From: Nocardioides ganghwensis
Lineage (GTDB): Bacteria > Actinomycetota > Actinomycetes > Propionibacteriales > Nocardioidaceae
DNA: 64,000 bases
Direction: 5' to 3'
Assembly: GCF_014779655.1 (NCBI RefSeq)
Contig: NZ_JACXYX010000018.1
Coordinates: 35,940 to 99,939, forward strand
Shown here: positions 42,993 through 51,318 of the stretch, piece by piece
Layout: every line of letters begins with the position of its first letter
Numbering within the stretch: position 1 is the first letter of the stretch
Notes under the pieces: model-generated
The model's input: only the letters and a program-made list of their open reading frames with translations
Database searches by the model: none
What the model was told of the DNA's origin: nothing
Translations under genes and position numbers: made by a program

Positions 42993-45629
42993 TCAGAAGC
43001 CGATTCCGGGCGGCTGTGACGTGGGCGGCCGGTGTTCCGGGACGGGGAGGGCCGGGCTCGGAGGGCGTATGGCGGCCGGGCCGTACCGGTCGATGGCGTC
43101 GATCGCCTGGCCGCGAGCGTGAGCTGGACCGAGGTCGGCGCGATCGCGGCTGAACACGTCGACCCACTGCTTTCGGGCGTCCTCGACGGACTCGGCGACG
43201 AGGTGCGCGACGTTGGTCTGGCGGCCGCGGGTCATCGCGACGTACGCTGCCGCGGCGCCGGTCGCCTCGCCGATAGCGACGTGGGCGCGGTCGATGGTCT
43301 CGCCCTGCGCGCCATGGATCGTGGTGGCGTAGGCGAGCTCGACATGCTCCCGGACGTACGCCGGCGGTAGCTCCCGGTCGCGTCCCTGATCGGGCGAGCT
43401 GACGACGAGGCTGCCGCTCTCGCCCATCCCGACGACGGTCCAGATCTGACGGTTCGTCACGCCGAGGCCGGGGTCGTTGCGGCGGGTCGCGACCCGGTCG
43501 CCGAGTCCGATCAGCTCGCCACGGTCGGTGGCAACCGAGCCGGAGTCGTGGCCGCCCTCGGTGCGGATCGCGGCGCTGAGCCTTGCAACGTGCTCCCGGG
43601 TGTCGGCAACGACCAGCGCTCCGTCGACGCCGACGATCGCGAGGCTCGCCGTGCGCTCGGCTTCCGAGGCGTGTACGACGACCTGGCCCCGTGCTACGAG
43701 CAGGTCGAAGACGGCCTCGGCGTGCCTGCCGTCGCGCATCGCCAGGCTGAGCTTGGCGTACTCGGGATCCGCGAACCGACGTGTCTGCTGCATCGACACG
43801 ATGGCCGACGGATGGACCCAGGCGATGGCGTGATCGAGTACGCCTCCGCGGCCGACAGCGGGCAGTTGGTGCCGGTCGCCCATGAACGCGACGCGCGCCC
43901 CCGTTTCGTCGGCGATGGTCAACAGGGCGAGTGCCGTGTCCTGGTCGACCATGCCGGCCTCGTCGATCAGCAGGAGGTCGCCACGTCGGAGTTGCGCTGC
44001 CGGGGAGGGCTTGGCGGGCTCGCGGGTCCAGTGGCCGTCGTCGTCCCACCGCCAGCCGTGCTGATGGATTAGCCAGGCGGCCGAGCGTCCGTCGGCGCCG
44101 GTCTCCTGAACCGCAACCTCAGCGGCCTTCAGCGTCGGCGTCACGACCAGCAGCCGCCGTCCTCGCATCGCGAGATAGCTGCTCACGGCCGCCAGCGTCG
44201 TCGTCTTCCCGGCCCCGGCGGCGCCTTCGACGACGACAAGCGGACCGCGACCGCACAGCAGTTCGGCGACACGGCCCTGCTCCTGCGACAGCCGCTCAAG
44301 GGTCGCCCGGTGCATCCTTGCCGGCGCGGCCGCAGCCGAGCGACGAAGCAGCCGCTCGAGGATCTCCGTCTCCCCGGCCAGCACCGCCATCGACGTCAGC
44401 GACCGAACATGCTCGGGCACGTCGGGTCGCAGGAGCAGGGGAGTGCAACCTCGGACGGTACGCGCGGTCAGGTCCTCTGCCAGTTCGATCCGTACAGCCG
44501 CCTCAGTGATCAGCCCGGTCTGGACGATGAGAGTCTCGGCCTGTCCTCGGATGTCGGCGGCGTTCCACGCCGACCTCTTCGCCCCGAGTCGTGACAGCAC
44601 GAGATCGACTGCGGCCTCGCGATCGAGGTCGCCGATCCGGGTAGATGTCAGCGGCACGGAGTGGTGTGGGTCGATGTACCCGAGCGCTCGCAGTTGCTCG
44701 TTCCACCGCTCGACCACCTCGGCGCCATCTTCCGGCGCCGCCTTGTCCGGGCGGGCCTGCGCCCACGCCCGCCGATCCCACACCTCCCGCATCCGTGGCC
44801 CGGGTTCTTCGCCCGGATGCTCGGCACGCCACTCGGCCTCGTACCGCTCGACGTTGGCCCGGATCTGCGAGGTCCGTGCGCTGAACGCCCCGACGTACGG
44901 CGCCAACTCGCGGATCTCGCCCGTCTCCGGATCCATCGTGAACCCGGCCTCCGCGAGCGCAGACAGGAACTCCGGATCTGTGGCGACCGCAGCGTGTCCG
45001 ATGCCGTTGATCGCCTCGATCATGTCCCGCACGCCCACCGAGTGGAGTCCGCGCCAGGCGCCCTTGGCGAAGACCCGCGCGTTGATCTGGAGATGCAGAT
45101 GCCGATGCGGATCGCCAGCGCGTGAGGTGTAGTGCCGGATCACCGCCGCCTCGATGTGCTCCACCGGGACCTGCACCTGCCGATCGCGCGGCCCGACGCG
45201 AGTCGTCGCATGCTTGGCCAGGTAGCTGATGATCTGTTGGGCAGCGCTCTCCTGCGCGGCATCGAGCGCCGCCGAGACCTCCGGGTTCAGCGCCGCCGCC
45301 AGGGACCACGTCTTCGGCCCGTTGATCGTGACCTCGACGAACCGCAGCCCGTTCGCGTTCTTCCGCAGCCGCCCCTTCGCCTGCCCGGTCTCTACGACGA
45401 TCCCGGCGACCCAGCCCTCGTAGGTCTCGCCGTCCATGTCTGGCTTCTTCTCGACGCGGACCTCGCGCTCTCCGTCGCCGCCCTTGGCTTCAGCGACGAA
45501 CCGCATCGCAATCCCGTCGCCTTCGGCGAGGTAATAGTCGTCGTAGCGGGCGCAGTCACGCTCGACGTAGGTCCGCGCCGCCTTCGCTGCACCGCGGTAG
45601 AACTTCACCCCTCCGTGCACGCCGATCAC
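42993..45629 (-). CDS. MobF-type relaxase-helicase (TraA/TrwC-like)
   Basis: 878 residues. N-terminal relaxase domain: candidate nicking tyrosines Y21, Y29, Y32 and Y33, and the metal-binding triad H175/H177/H179 in PHRHLHLQINARVF. SF1 helicase: Walker A GAAGAGKTT near 469-477, LLLIDEAGMVD, and the C-terminal ATTIHGAQGETIDRA. It nicks oriT and unwinds DNA for conjugative transfer. The start is GTG 45629. No coupling protein or T4SS genes accompany it, so the element is mobilizable only. Pro-rich C-terminus. Confidence 0.85.
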   Translation of the reverse strand: MIGVHGGVKFYRGAAKAARTYVERDCARYDDYYLAEGDGIAMRFVAEAKGGDGEREVRVEKKPDMDGETYEGWVAGIVVETGQAKGRLRKNANGLRFVEVTINGPKTWSLAAALNPEVSAALDAAQESAAQQIISYLAKHATTRVGPRDRQVQVPVEHIEAAVIRHYTSRAGDPHRHLHLQINARVFAKGAWRGLHSVGVRDMIEAINGIGHAAVATDPEFLSALAEAGFTMDPETGEIRELAPYVGAFSARTSQIRANVERYEAEWRAEHPGEEPGPRMREVWDRRAWAQARPDKAAPEDGAEVVERWNEQLRALGYIDPHHSVPLTSTRIGDLDREAAVDLVLSRLGAKRSAWNAADIRGQAETLIVQTGLITEAAVRIELAEDLTARTVRGCTPLLLRPDVPEHVRSLTSMAVLAGETEILERLLRRSAAAAPARMHRATLERLSQEQGRVAELLCGRGPLVVVEGAAGAGKTTTLAAVSSYLAMRGRRLLVVTPTLKAAEVAVQETGADGRSAAWLIHQHGWRWDDDGHWTREPAKPSPAAQLRRGDLLLIDEAGMVDQDTALALLTIADETGARVAFMGDRHQLPAVGRGGVLDHAIAWVHPSAIVSMQQTRRFADPEYAKLSLAMRDGRHAEAVFDLLVARGQVVVHASEAERTASLAIVGVDGALVVADTREHVARLSAAIRTEGGHDSGSVATDRGELIGLGDRVATRRNDPGLGVTNRQIWTVVGMGESGSLVVSSPDQGRDRELPPAYVREHVELAYATTIHGAQGETIDRAHVAIGEATGAAAAYVAMTRGRQTNVAHLVAESVEDARKQWVDVFSRDRADLGPAHARGQAIDAIDRYGPAAIRPPSPALPVPEHRPPTSQPPGIGF

Positions 45630-45689
45630 CTCGGATCACCCGACCCAACGCGTCCGTCGACAACCAACGGACCCCTAGAAATGCCGCGT

Positions 45690-45730
45690 GGGCCGCCCCA
45701 GGAGGGGCGGCCCATCTACGAACCTTCGTA
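45690..45730. other. Candidate oriT region: two palindromes upstream of the relaxase gene
   Basis: GGGCCGCCCC-AGGA-GGGGCGGCCC (45690-45713, extended by T..A) and TACGAA-CC-TTCGTA (45717-45730) lie 60-100 bp upstream of the relaxase start. MobF relaxases often act at inverted repeats beside their own gene. The first hairpin could instead be a terminator. Confidence 0.4.
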
Positions 45731-46025
45731 GCATGCGTGCCGCTGGAGAACTAGGGGTGAGAGCCATGAAGAGGAGGTTGACGGGGACGGGATTCGGGGG
45801 GCTGACGAGGGTCAATGGCGTCCAACGGCGAGGAGATGAAGACCGGGATGCAGGGAGATCTAAGGGAAGGTCCAGAGGGCCGGCTTGGCGGAGATTGTTC
45901 GCAGGAGTTCTCCCTGACCCGTGTGGGCAAGCCGACGCGGCGTCAACGTCGTCGGATGCCGCCCGACCTCGACTACCTGCTCGCTCTCGGTGAGGCACGC
46001 TCCTGTCTCGTCGCTTTTGGCCGAC
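45731..46025. other. Non-coding stretch with no supported gene
   Basis: Short frames exist on both strands but none has a good start, coding-like composition or a recognisable domain. No further repeat was seen apart from the palindromes to the left. Confidence 0.4.
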
Positions 46026-46276
46026 ATGGCCGACGACGATGTGCAGGCAAGCCGCTTCGAGCGTCTCCTGATTACCCTCGACATTCTCGAACCTGACGGC
46101 CCGCCACCTGGCCCGGGCCGGCGGGTCGCATCACGGTCCTGGGTCGACTGGAAGGGGCTGTGGCACGGCTCGTGGAGCTCGGCGCCGATCCACTGCTGCT
46201 CGGGCAGATCGTGGTTCTCGCCCACATCCCGGTGACATCGAACCCGCCCGTCGGCCTTCGGCATCGGCCGGGCTGA
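46026..46276 (+). pseudogene. Possible frameshifted small gene
   Basis: Coding-like sequence appears in two frames. From ATG 46026, DDVQASRFERLLITLDILEP reads well but degenerates after the Pro-rich stretch at about 46110. From there another frame reads ITVLGRLEGAVARLVELGAD then PLLLGQIVVLAHIPVTSNPP to a stop at 46276. A single indel would join them. No family is recognised, so this is a weak call. Confidence 0.3.
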
Positions 46277-46439
46277 GTCGAGTCCGGTGGGAGACGACGT
46301 GCCCGTGACAGGGCGAGCGACGCCGTCTTCGCCGCCACTCATAGGGACTAGGCCAGCCAGATTCTCTCCACAGGGCACCATGCAGGCTGGGTTCTCCACA
46401 CCCTCGTTGCGTCGGCTCTGTAATGTCCGTGCGATCGCA

Positions 46440-46445
46440 TACCTT
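46440..46445 (+). promoter_or_regulatory. -10 box of leaderless methyltransferase gene
   Basis: TACCTT ends 6 nt before the ATG at 46452. No Shine-Dalgarno sequence precedes that ATG. Confidence 0.5.
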
Positions 46446-46451
46446 CGTCCC

Positions 46452-48773
46452 ATGTCCTCTCCCCAGGCCTCCGTCGAAGTCAGCTGCGTGGCTGATGTCA
46501 GGTCCTTTGAGCTCTTGCTCTCGGACCTGACGGGCATCGATGGCGCCGTGTCGAGAGACGTGGCGCGAAGCATCGAAAGAGTCATTGCCGAGCTGGGGCC
46601 GGTGAACGTGGACATGGGTCCGATCGCGGCAGGTTTCTACGGGCGCCTCAACCAGAAGATGTTCGCGAACAAGGAGTTCATCGCGTCCCTGTACGCAGAG
46701 TGTGCAGCTGCCGGCGTCACCTTCAACTATCCGACGAAGCGCAGGCTCGAGTGGGCCATCAACGCACTCAACATCAACGACCTCGAGCTCCTTCTGGACG
46801 AACGCGGCGTGCAACGCGAGCTGCTCGAGAGGGTCCGCGCCCGGATCGAGCCGGTGAGCCATGAACAAACGCGTCGGCTCCTGTCGGCTGAGACAACGAA
46901 CCCCACCAAGCTTCGCAAGCAGCCCGACCGAGACGTTGCCAACGATGTGTACAACGCCGCTGCAGGGCCGCTTGCATGGTCGATCTGGAGCCCGAGGGAG
47001 ATGGCAAACGTCTTATCTGAGGACCCGATGCCCTTCTCCGACGACTACATGTCGGACTTGCGCGCCCATAAGCCTGAACTTTTCGAGCGTCGTCGCAGCC
47101 TGGTGGTCCGCCAGGTTCGACCGGAGCCTCAAAGCTCATACGAGACCCAGCGCGCCTCCCTGACCCAGTGGATTGCAGAGGAGTTTGACGCGATCGACAA
47201 CTACGGGTTCCTCGCGATCTTGGTCAACGTTGAAGACGGTCTAGAGGCGGAGGCATGGCAACTGGCCTCTGAGCTGCCCTTGTTCGCCGAGCGGTTCAGC
47301 GAGGTGCCCCTCAAACAGCTCTTCTTCCGTGTGAAGCAGATTCGACAGGAGACGCTCGACCACGTCACGCAGATCGACGAGGAAAAGGCTCGGTTCGAGC
47401 TGCTCAACGAAGGCTTCACGTATCGCGACACGTTCGTGCTTCACGATGAGTCGGATCGCGTTCGTCGGCTTCTTCTGGTCCTCCAGAAGAACCGTCGGGA
47501 CGAGACCAAGATTCCTTGCCCGGGTTGCCGCAGCGACAACGTGGGCGGCAACTCGTATCCGAGTTTCGGCGTCAAGAGTTGGGAGTGCGGCAACCCTCTG
47601 TGCACGGATCGCAGCATCTATAACCGAGGAAAGCGCTACGACTTCCGGTCGTTGCTGAAGCAAGAGGCGATCGAGACGGATGGCAATCAGATCTCGAAGG
47701 AGAGCGTCCGTCGTTGGCAGCGGGACGTTCTTCCCTTTCTGTCGGACGAAGAGATCCTAGACACGCTCGTCGCCCACTACTCGATGCGCGGAGACGTAGT
47801 CGTACTTCTCGACGTCAAGGAGCCGCCAACCGATCCCATCGGCCGCGACCTTCGCGCCGGCGAGGAGCCTGTGGTGGTCGAGGGGAGCCCGTCCTTCTGG
47901 GACTCCGCGTTCTTTCACCGCTACTTGCCCTCGCGTCCGTCCTCGAGTCGTGACCGGACACCGGTTCGGGGAGGCGAGTCAGGGTGGGACGTCATCGAAG
48001 GTGATGCAGTGGACGTCTTGGCTTCCCTGCCCGATGAAACCTTCGACCGAGCCGTCACCTCTCCGCCGTATTACAACGCACGTGAGTACGCTCAGTGGCC
48101 GAACCTCTATTCATACATGCACGACATGTATCGGATCGCCGACGAGGTCTTTCGGACGCTCAAGCCTGGCGGGCTGTACGCGTACAACATCTTCGACTAT
48201 TTCGACAACGAACGTGTCGTCACCTTCAGTGACATGGGCAAGAAGAGGATCCTGCTGTCCGCGCTGATGGTAGATGCGTTCCGCCGGATCGGCTTTAGAT
48301 ACCTTGGCTCAGCGGTATGGGACAAGGGGGAGATCCAGGGGAAACGCGGCTTCAATGCAGGGAACTTCTCGCCGTTCTACCAGTCGCCGTTCAACTGCTG
48401 GGAACACGTCATAGTCGTGCAGAAGCCCGAACAGTCGCCCGAGGACGCGAAGCTACGAGGTGCCCTGGCATGCATCAACCGCGCCCTACGCATCCATCCA
48501 GTCGTGAAGATGGTTCGAGGGAAGAATACCCTCGGTCACACTGCCCCGTACCCGCACGAGCTCGTGATCGCCCTACTTGACGGACTCGAGCCAGGCTCGC
48601 TCGTTCTCGATCCGTTTGGAGGGTCCGGGACGACAGCGCGCGCCGCTCTGAGCGCTGGTCACAAGGCCGTTCTCATCGAGCGAGACCCGACGTACGCCGA
48701 ACTGAGCCGTCGGCTCATCAGCGAGCACACGTCAGCGATGGCCTTTGAGAGCACCATCCTCACGCTTCTATGA
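46452..48773 (+). CDS. Large DNA methyltransferase (N4-cytosine/N6-adenine, beta type)
   Basis: 773 residues. The C-terminal 260 residues are a methyltransferase with the catalytic motif SPPYY at 537 preceding the SAM-binding motif DPFGGSGTT at 720: the beta-class order. About 500 N-terminal residues are unusual for this class. They include a zinc-ribbon-like cluster (C356/C359, then ECGNPLC near 379-384) and helical segments that could read the target site. It protects host DNA from the paired HNH nucleases. Base composition is less GC-rich than neighbours, fitting recent transfer. It converges on HNH nuclease 1 with a 6-bp overlap. Confidence 0.8.
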   Translation: MSSPQASVEVSCVADVRSFELLLSDLTGIDGAVSRDVARSIERVIAELGPVNVDMGPIAAGFYGRLNQKMFANKEFIASLYAECAAAGVTFNYPTKRRLEWAINALNINDLELLLDERGVQRELLERVRARIEPVSHEQTRRLLSAETTNPTKLRKQPDRDVANDVYNAAAGPLAWSIWSPREMANVLSEDPMPFSDDYMSDLRAHKPELFERRRSLVVRQVRPEPQSSYETQRASLTQWIAEEFDAIDNYGFLAILVNVEDGLEAEAWQLASELPLFAERFSEVPLKQLFFRVKQIRQETLDHVTQIDEEKARFELLNEGFTYRDTFVLHDESDRVRRLLLVLQKNRRDETKIPCPGCRSDNVGGNSYPSFGVKSWECGNPLCTDRSIYNRGKRYDFRSLLKQEAIETDGNQISKESVRRWQRDVLPFLSDEEILDTLVAHYSMRGDVVVLLDVKEPPTDPIGRDLRAGEEPVVVEGSPSFWDSAFFHRYLPSRPSSSRDRTPVRGGESGWDVIEGDAVDVLASLPDETFDRAVTSPPYYNAREYAQWPNLYSYMHDMYRIADEVFRTLKPGGLYAYNIFDYFDNERVVTFSDMGKKRILLSALMVDAFRRIGFRYLGSAVWDKGEIQGKRGFNAGNFSPFYQSPFNCWEHVIVVQKPEQSPEDAKLRGALACINRALRIHPVVKMVRGKNTLGHTAPYPHELVIALLDGLEPGSLVLDPFGGSGTTARAALSAGHKAVLIERDPTYAELSRRLISEHTSAMAFESTILTLL

Positions 48774-49892
48774 CGCGTCCGCCGCAATTACCAGCGACAG
48801 ATCGGCAACAGTCGCGCGTCGTCCCAGGCCAGTCACCTTGAGACCGTTCACGGTTTTTGGCGTCGGGGTCTGCCGTTCTACGCCCAGTGCAGACAAGTGG
48901 ACCTCCTCGTCCGGCCGCCGTAGAACCCACGAGTGGAGTTGTAGGCCGCGAGGCGGCATCGGCACACCGCCCTTCGCGGTCGGCCAGATTGCGATGTCCG
49001 TTGGGGGTCGTGAGTCCAGCGGATAGACGAAGGGGATTCGGGCGACGTCACACTCGTAGTAGCGCAGATTCGCCTTGACGCCGTCGGGTGACGCGAGAAA
49101 GCAGAAGACGTCGCCTCCTTGGACTTCTGATGCCAGGATCTGCGTTCCGTGCGGGGACGGCTCGCCGCTCGCGAATCGCCGGGTGACGGCACCATCTGGC
49201 CATACGATCAGGTCGTATTCGCCGGCCACTGCGGCGATCTGGTACCGGCCTTCTCGCTCGCGCCAGACGGCCATCGCCCAGGCCTCATCGAAGCGGACCG
49301 ACGCCATCGTCATGCCGTAGATGCGGCAGAGGCGCCCAAAGTCGTACTTGGTATAGGGCTGAATCTCGATGAGGATCCACATCAATGCTTGCTGCGCTGG
49401 AAGGAGGGTTCGGTTCGCATTGTTGACATGCGACTTGCGCTTCGCGACGTTGTGGCGCCGGCATCGCAGCGTCAAATTGTCGAGCGTGTCGGCGGCGTGA
49501 GGGTTCTCGCGAAAGTTCTCTCTTCCATTCACGTGATCGGCCTGAAGGTCGAGCCGCGTCCCGCACGTCGCCCCATCGACCACATGCACGCACCGACCGC
49601 TCTCGGAATAGAACCATTCCAAGACGTGGCTCATCAACGACTCATCGGGGAACGCGGCTCTGTGATTCGCTTTGAACCCAAAGGTGCCAGCATCGGACGA
49701 GGCGATCTGCGTGCCTACCTGTGGGGGGTTGAGCTCGCCGAGCAGCGTCGCGGCGGCTTCCTTCCAGGTGACGAACCCGTCGTCGACCAGCCGCTCGACC
49801 ATCGCCTTCCATTCGGGCTGCTGCCAGGTCGCGTCGTAGAGACCGTGCGCATCTGGCGCGAGTTCCTCATCCTCGGATGCATTGGATGCCAT
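48768..49892 (-). CDS. HNH endonuclease, putative restriction enzyme 1
   Basis: 374 residues with GGAGGA 9 nt before ATG 49892. The HNH core is CVHVVDGATCGTRLDLQADH (residues 101-120), then DNLTLRCRRHN, with zinc-type cysteines and the general-base His120. An N-terminal segment with LNPPQVGTQIASSDAG and a conserved EAWAMA helix are shared with HNH nuclease 2, and this copy has an extra C-terminal domain of about 150 residues. Convergent overlap with the methyltransferase suggests a type II-like restriction-modification pair. Confidence 0.75.
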   Translation of the reverse strand: MASNASEDEELAPDAHGLYDATWQQPEWKAMVERLVDDGFVTWKEAAATLLGELNPPQVGTQIASSDAGTFGFKANHRAAFPDESLMSHVLEWFYSESGRCVHVVDGATCGTRLDLQADHVNGRENFRENPHAADTLDNLTLRCRRHNVAKRKSHVNNANRTLLPAQQALMWILIEIQPYTKYDFGRLCRIYGMTMASVRFDEAWAMAVWREREGRYQIAAVAGEYDLIVWPDGAVTRRFASGEPSPHGTQILASEVQGGDVFCFLASPDGVKANLRYYECDVARIPFVYPLDSRPPTDIAIWPTAKGGVPMPPRGLQLHSWVLRRPDEEVHLSALGVERQTPTPKTVNGLKVTGLGRRATVADLSLVIAADAS

Positions 49893-49999
49893 GGCGCGGT
49901 CCTCCGGTTAGTTGCTAGCCGAGCCGAGCAAGCATATGGACGACGTCGGGCGCAGGGAGGCGATTCGGCGATCTCTACATCACTGCGGATTCGTGCTCG

Positions 50000-50320
50000 T
50001 CAAAGGCGGTCGATCCAGGTGTCGGCGTCGCGCTCGTCCCAAGCCGAGCGCGACGCCAAGGTGCCACCAGTTGGGCCAAGGTTGGACAACACCTTCAGCG
50101 CCTCGTCATGGGTCAGGGCTCGTAGAGCCTCGACCGGCCTAGCTGCTGCCAACTCGATCGCGGCCTTGCGCTCGTCCATGCTGGTCAGGCCTCGCGCATC
50201 GAGGGCCTTTCGAAGCAGGTCGACTTGCCAGTCGGCAATCGGCGCCACAGCAGGCGGGACCGCTTCCGCGGGCCTGGGTGCTCGATCGTCATCACCGAAT
50301 AGCGAGAGGTCCTCCGACAC
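50000..50320 (-). CDS. Small unknown protein between two HNH nuclease genes
   Basis: 106 residues from GTG 50320, leaderless (TAGCAT on the minus strand, 7 nt upstream). A Pro/Ala-rich N-terminus is followed by a helical domain (DWQVDLLRKALDARGLTSMD then KAAIELAAARPVEALRALTH). The family is not recognised. Its position between the two nucleases suggests a specificity, control or inhibitor protein of the restriction system. Confidence 0.5.
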   Translation of the reverse strand: MSEDLSLFGDDDRAPRPAEAVPPAVAPIADWQVDLLRKALDARGLTSMDERKAAIELAAARPVEALRALTHDEALKVLSNLGPTGGTLASRSAWDERDADTWIDRL

Positions 50321-50355
50321 GGCGACGATGCTACGTCGACGGGACTTGTCGGCGG

Positions 50356-50979
50356 TTAGAGGCTCGACGACGGGTCGATCGTGTACGAGCCGTCATCCTC
50401 AAGCCAGTGAGCCATCGCCCAGGCCTCCTGGAACCGGATGTTCGCCATCGTCATGCCGTAGTCGCGGCACATTCCCTCGAACTCCTGGTACGTCCGCGGA
50501 CGCTTGATGAGCAGGATCCACATGAGGGCGGCTTCCGCCGTCAAGAAGGTAAGTCCTCCCTGGGCGTGCGACGGCCGCCTGATGACGTTGCAGCGGCGGC
50601 AGCGGAGCAGCATGTTGTCGAGGCGGTCCGCCTGGTCGCCGTAGTCCTGGCGAGTCTCGACGTGATCGGCCTGCAACTCCAAGCGGGCGCCGCAGTCCTC
50701 ACACTTCCCGCGCTGCTGGTAGAACCACGCACGTACCGCCTGCCAAGTCTTCCTCGGCGGGAAGTGTGCCTGGAAGGTCTTCTTCGAGGCGATCGAGGTC
50801 CCGACCTGCGGTGGGTTCAGGTGGCCGAGGACAAGGGCAGTCACGTCCTTGTAGGTCAGGATGCCGCTCTCGATCAGCCAGTGGAGGAGCTGCTGCCAGT
50901 CGTCAGAGGTCCACTCGTGGTCAGCGGTGGGCAATCCAGCGAAGGCGGGGTCATTGGGGCTCAGGTGTCGTGCACTCAC
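50356..50979 (-). CDS. HNH endonuclease, paralogue 2
   Basis: 207 residues from GTG 50979 (TACGGT lies 8 nt upstream). HNH core: C93/C96, ADH at 104-106, DNMLLRCRRCNVIRR with C127/C130. The segment LNPPQVGTSIASKKT and the EAWAMAHW helix match HNH nuclease 1, so the two arose by duplication. This copy stops after the HNH region and lacks the long C-terminal domain. The open frame continues upstream into non-coding sequence; the start was chosen from the promoter-like box and the normal N-terminus. Confidence 0.65.
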   Translation of the reverse strand: MSARHLSPNDPAFAGLPTADHEWTSDDWQQLLHWLIESGILTYKDVTALVLGHLNPPQVGTSIASKKTFQAHFPPRKTWQAVRAWFYQQRGKCEDCGARLELQADHVETRQDYGDQADRLDNMLLRCRRCNVIRRPSHAQGGLTFLTAEAALMWILLIKRPRTYQEFEGMCRDYGMTMANIRFQEAWAMAHWLEDDGSYTIDPSSSL

Positions 50980-51137
50980 AAGTGCGGACCGTAGCCGCGC
51001 CACTACCCGGTGTCCGGCGATTGTTGATTCGTCACCAGCTTGGAATCTGTAGCTGGCAGTGATCGGAAACCGGATGGGCAGTCTCGCTGTGACCGTCGAC
51101 CTCGTGGGTGGTGGAAGTACCTGGCGATGACGCACGG

Positions 51138-51226
51138 GTCCGCAAGAAGTCCGCAAGATGCTCGACGTCGTCCGATCTTGACCAACGTGACCGGCGACAG
51201 CCATCGCGATGTTCGCGCAGGTCAGG
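51138..51226. repeat. Right arm-type integrase sites
   Basis: GTCCGC at 51138 and 51149 repeats the 11-bp period of the left end, in the context GGTCCGCAAGAAGTCCGC. GCGCAGGTCAGG at 51215-51226 matches 38673-38684 exactly. The 300-bp stretch from 50980 to 51282 otherwise has no supported gene. Confidence 0.55.
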
Positions 51227-51282
51227 GATGCTTTTCGTCGAGAAGCAACGGTAACCGCGACCAGTTTGAGCCCGCTTGGATG

Positions 51283-51301
51283 CTTCCCCTGGTACTACTG
51301 A
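51283..51301 (+). repeat. attR core: second copy of the menB 3' end
   Basis: Exact copy of CTTCCCCTGGTACTACTGA from 38642-38660. It marks the right boundary; core sequence resumes immediately with the desaturase-family gene. Confidence 0.8.
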
Positions 51302-51318
51302 GCCACCACAATGCGCGG

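Larger units (their letters stand above)
38642..51301. mobile_element. 12.6-kb integrative mobilizable element in the 3' end of menB
   Basis: Bounded by a 19-bp direct repeat and containing a tyrosine integrase, an AlpA-like excisionase, a MobF relaxase, a candidate oriT and cargo genes. No type IV secretion genes or FtsK/TraB-like translocase are present, so transfer would depend on a helper: an IME rather than a self-transmissible ICE. Cargo is a DprA/phosphoribosyltransferase cluster and a methyltransferase with two HNH nucleases. Menaquinone gene function is preserved by the duplicated end. Confidence 0.8.

Noticed and set aside
38642..51301. Self-transmissible ICE
   Set aside because: A relaxase is present but there is no type IV secretion, VirB4-like or FtsK/TraB-like transfer gene, so mobilizable is the safer call.
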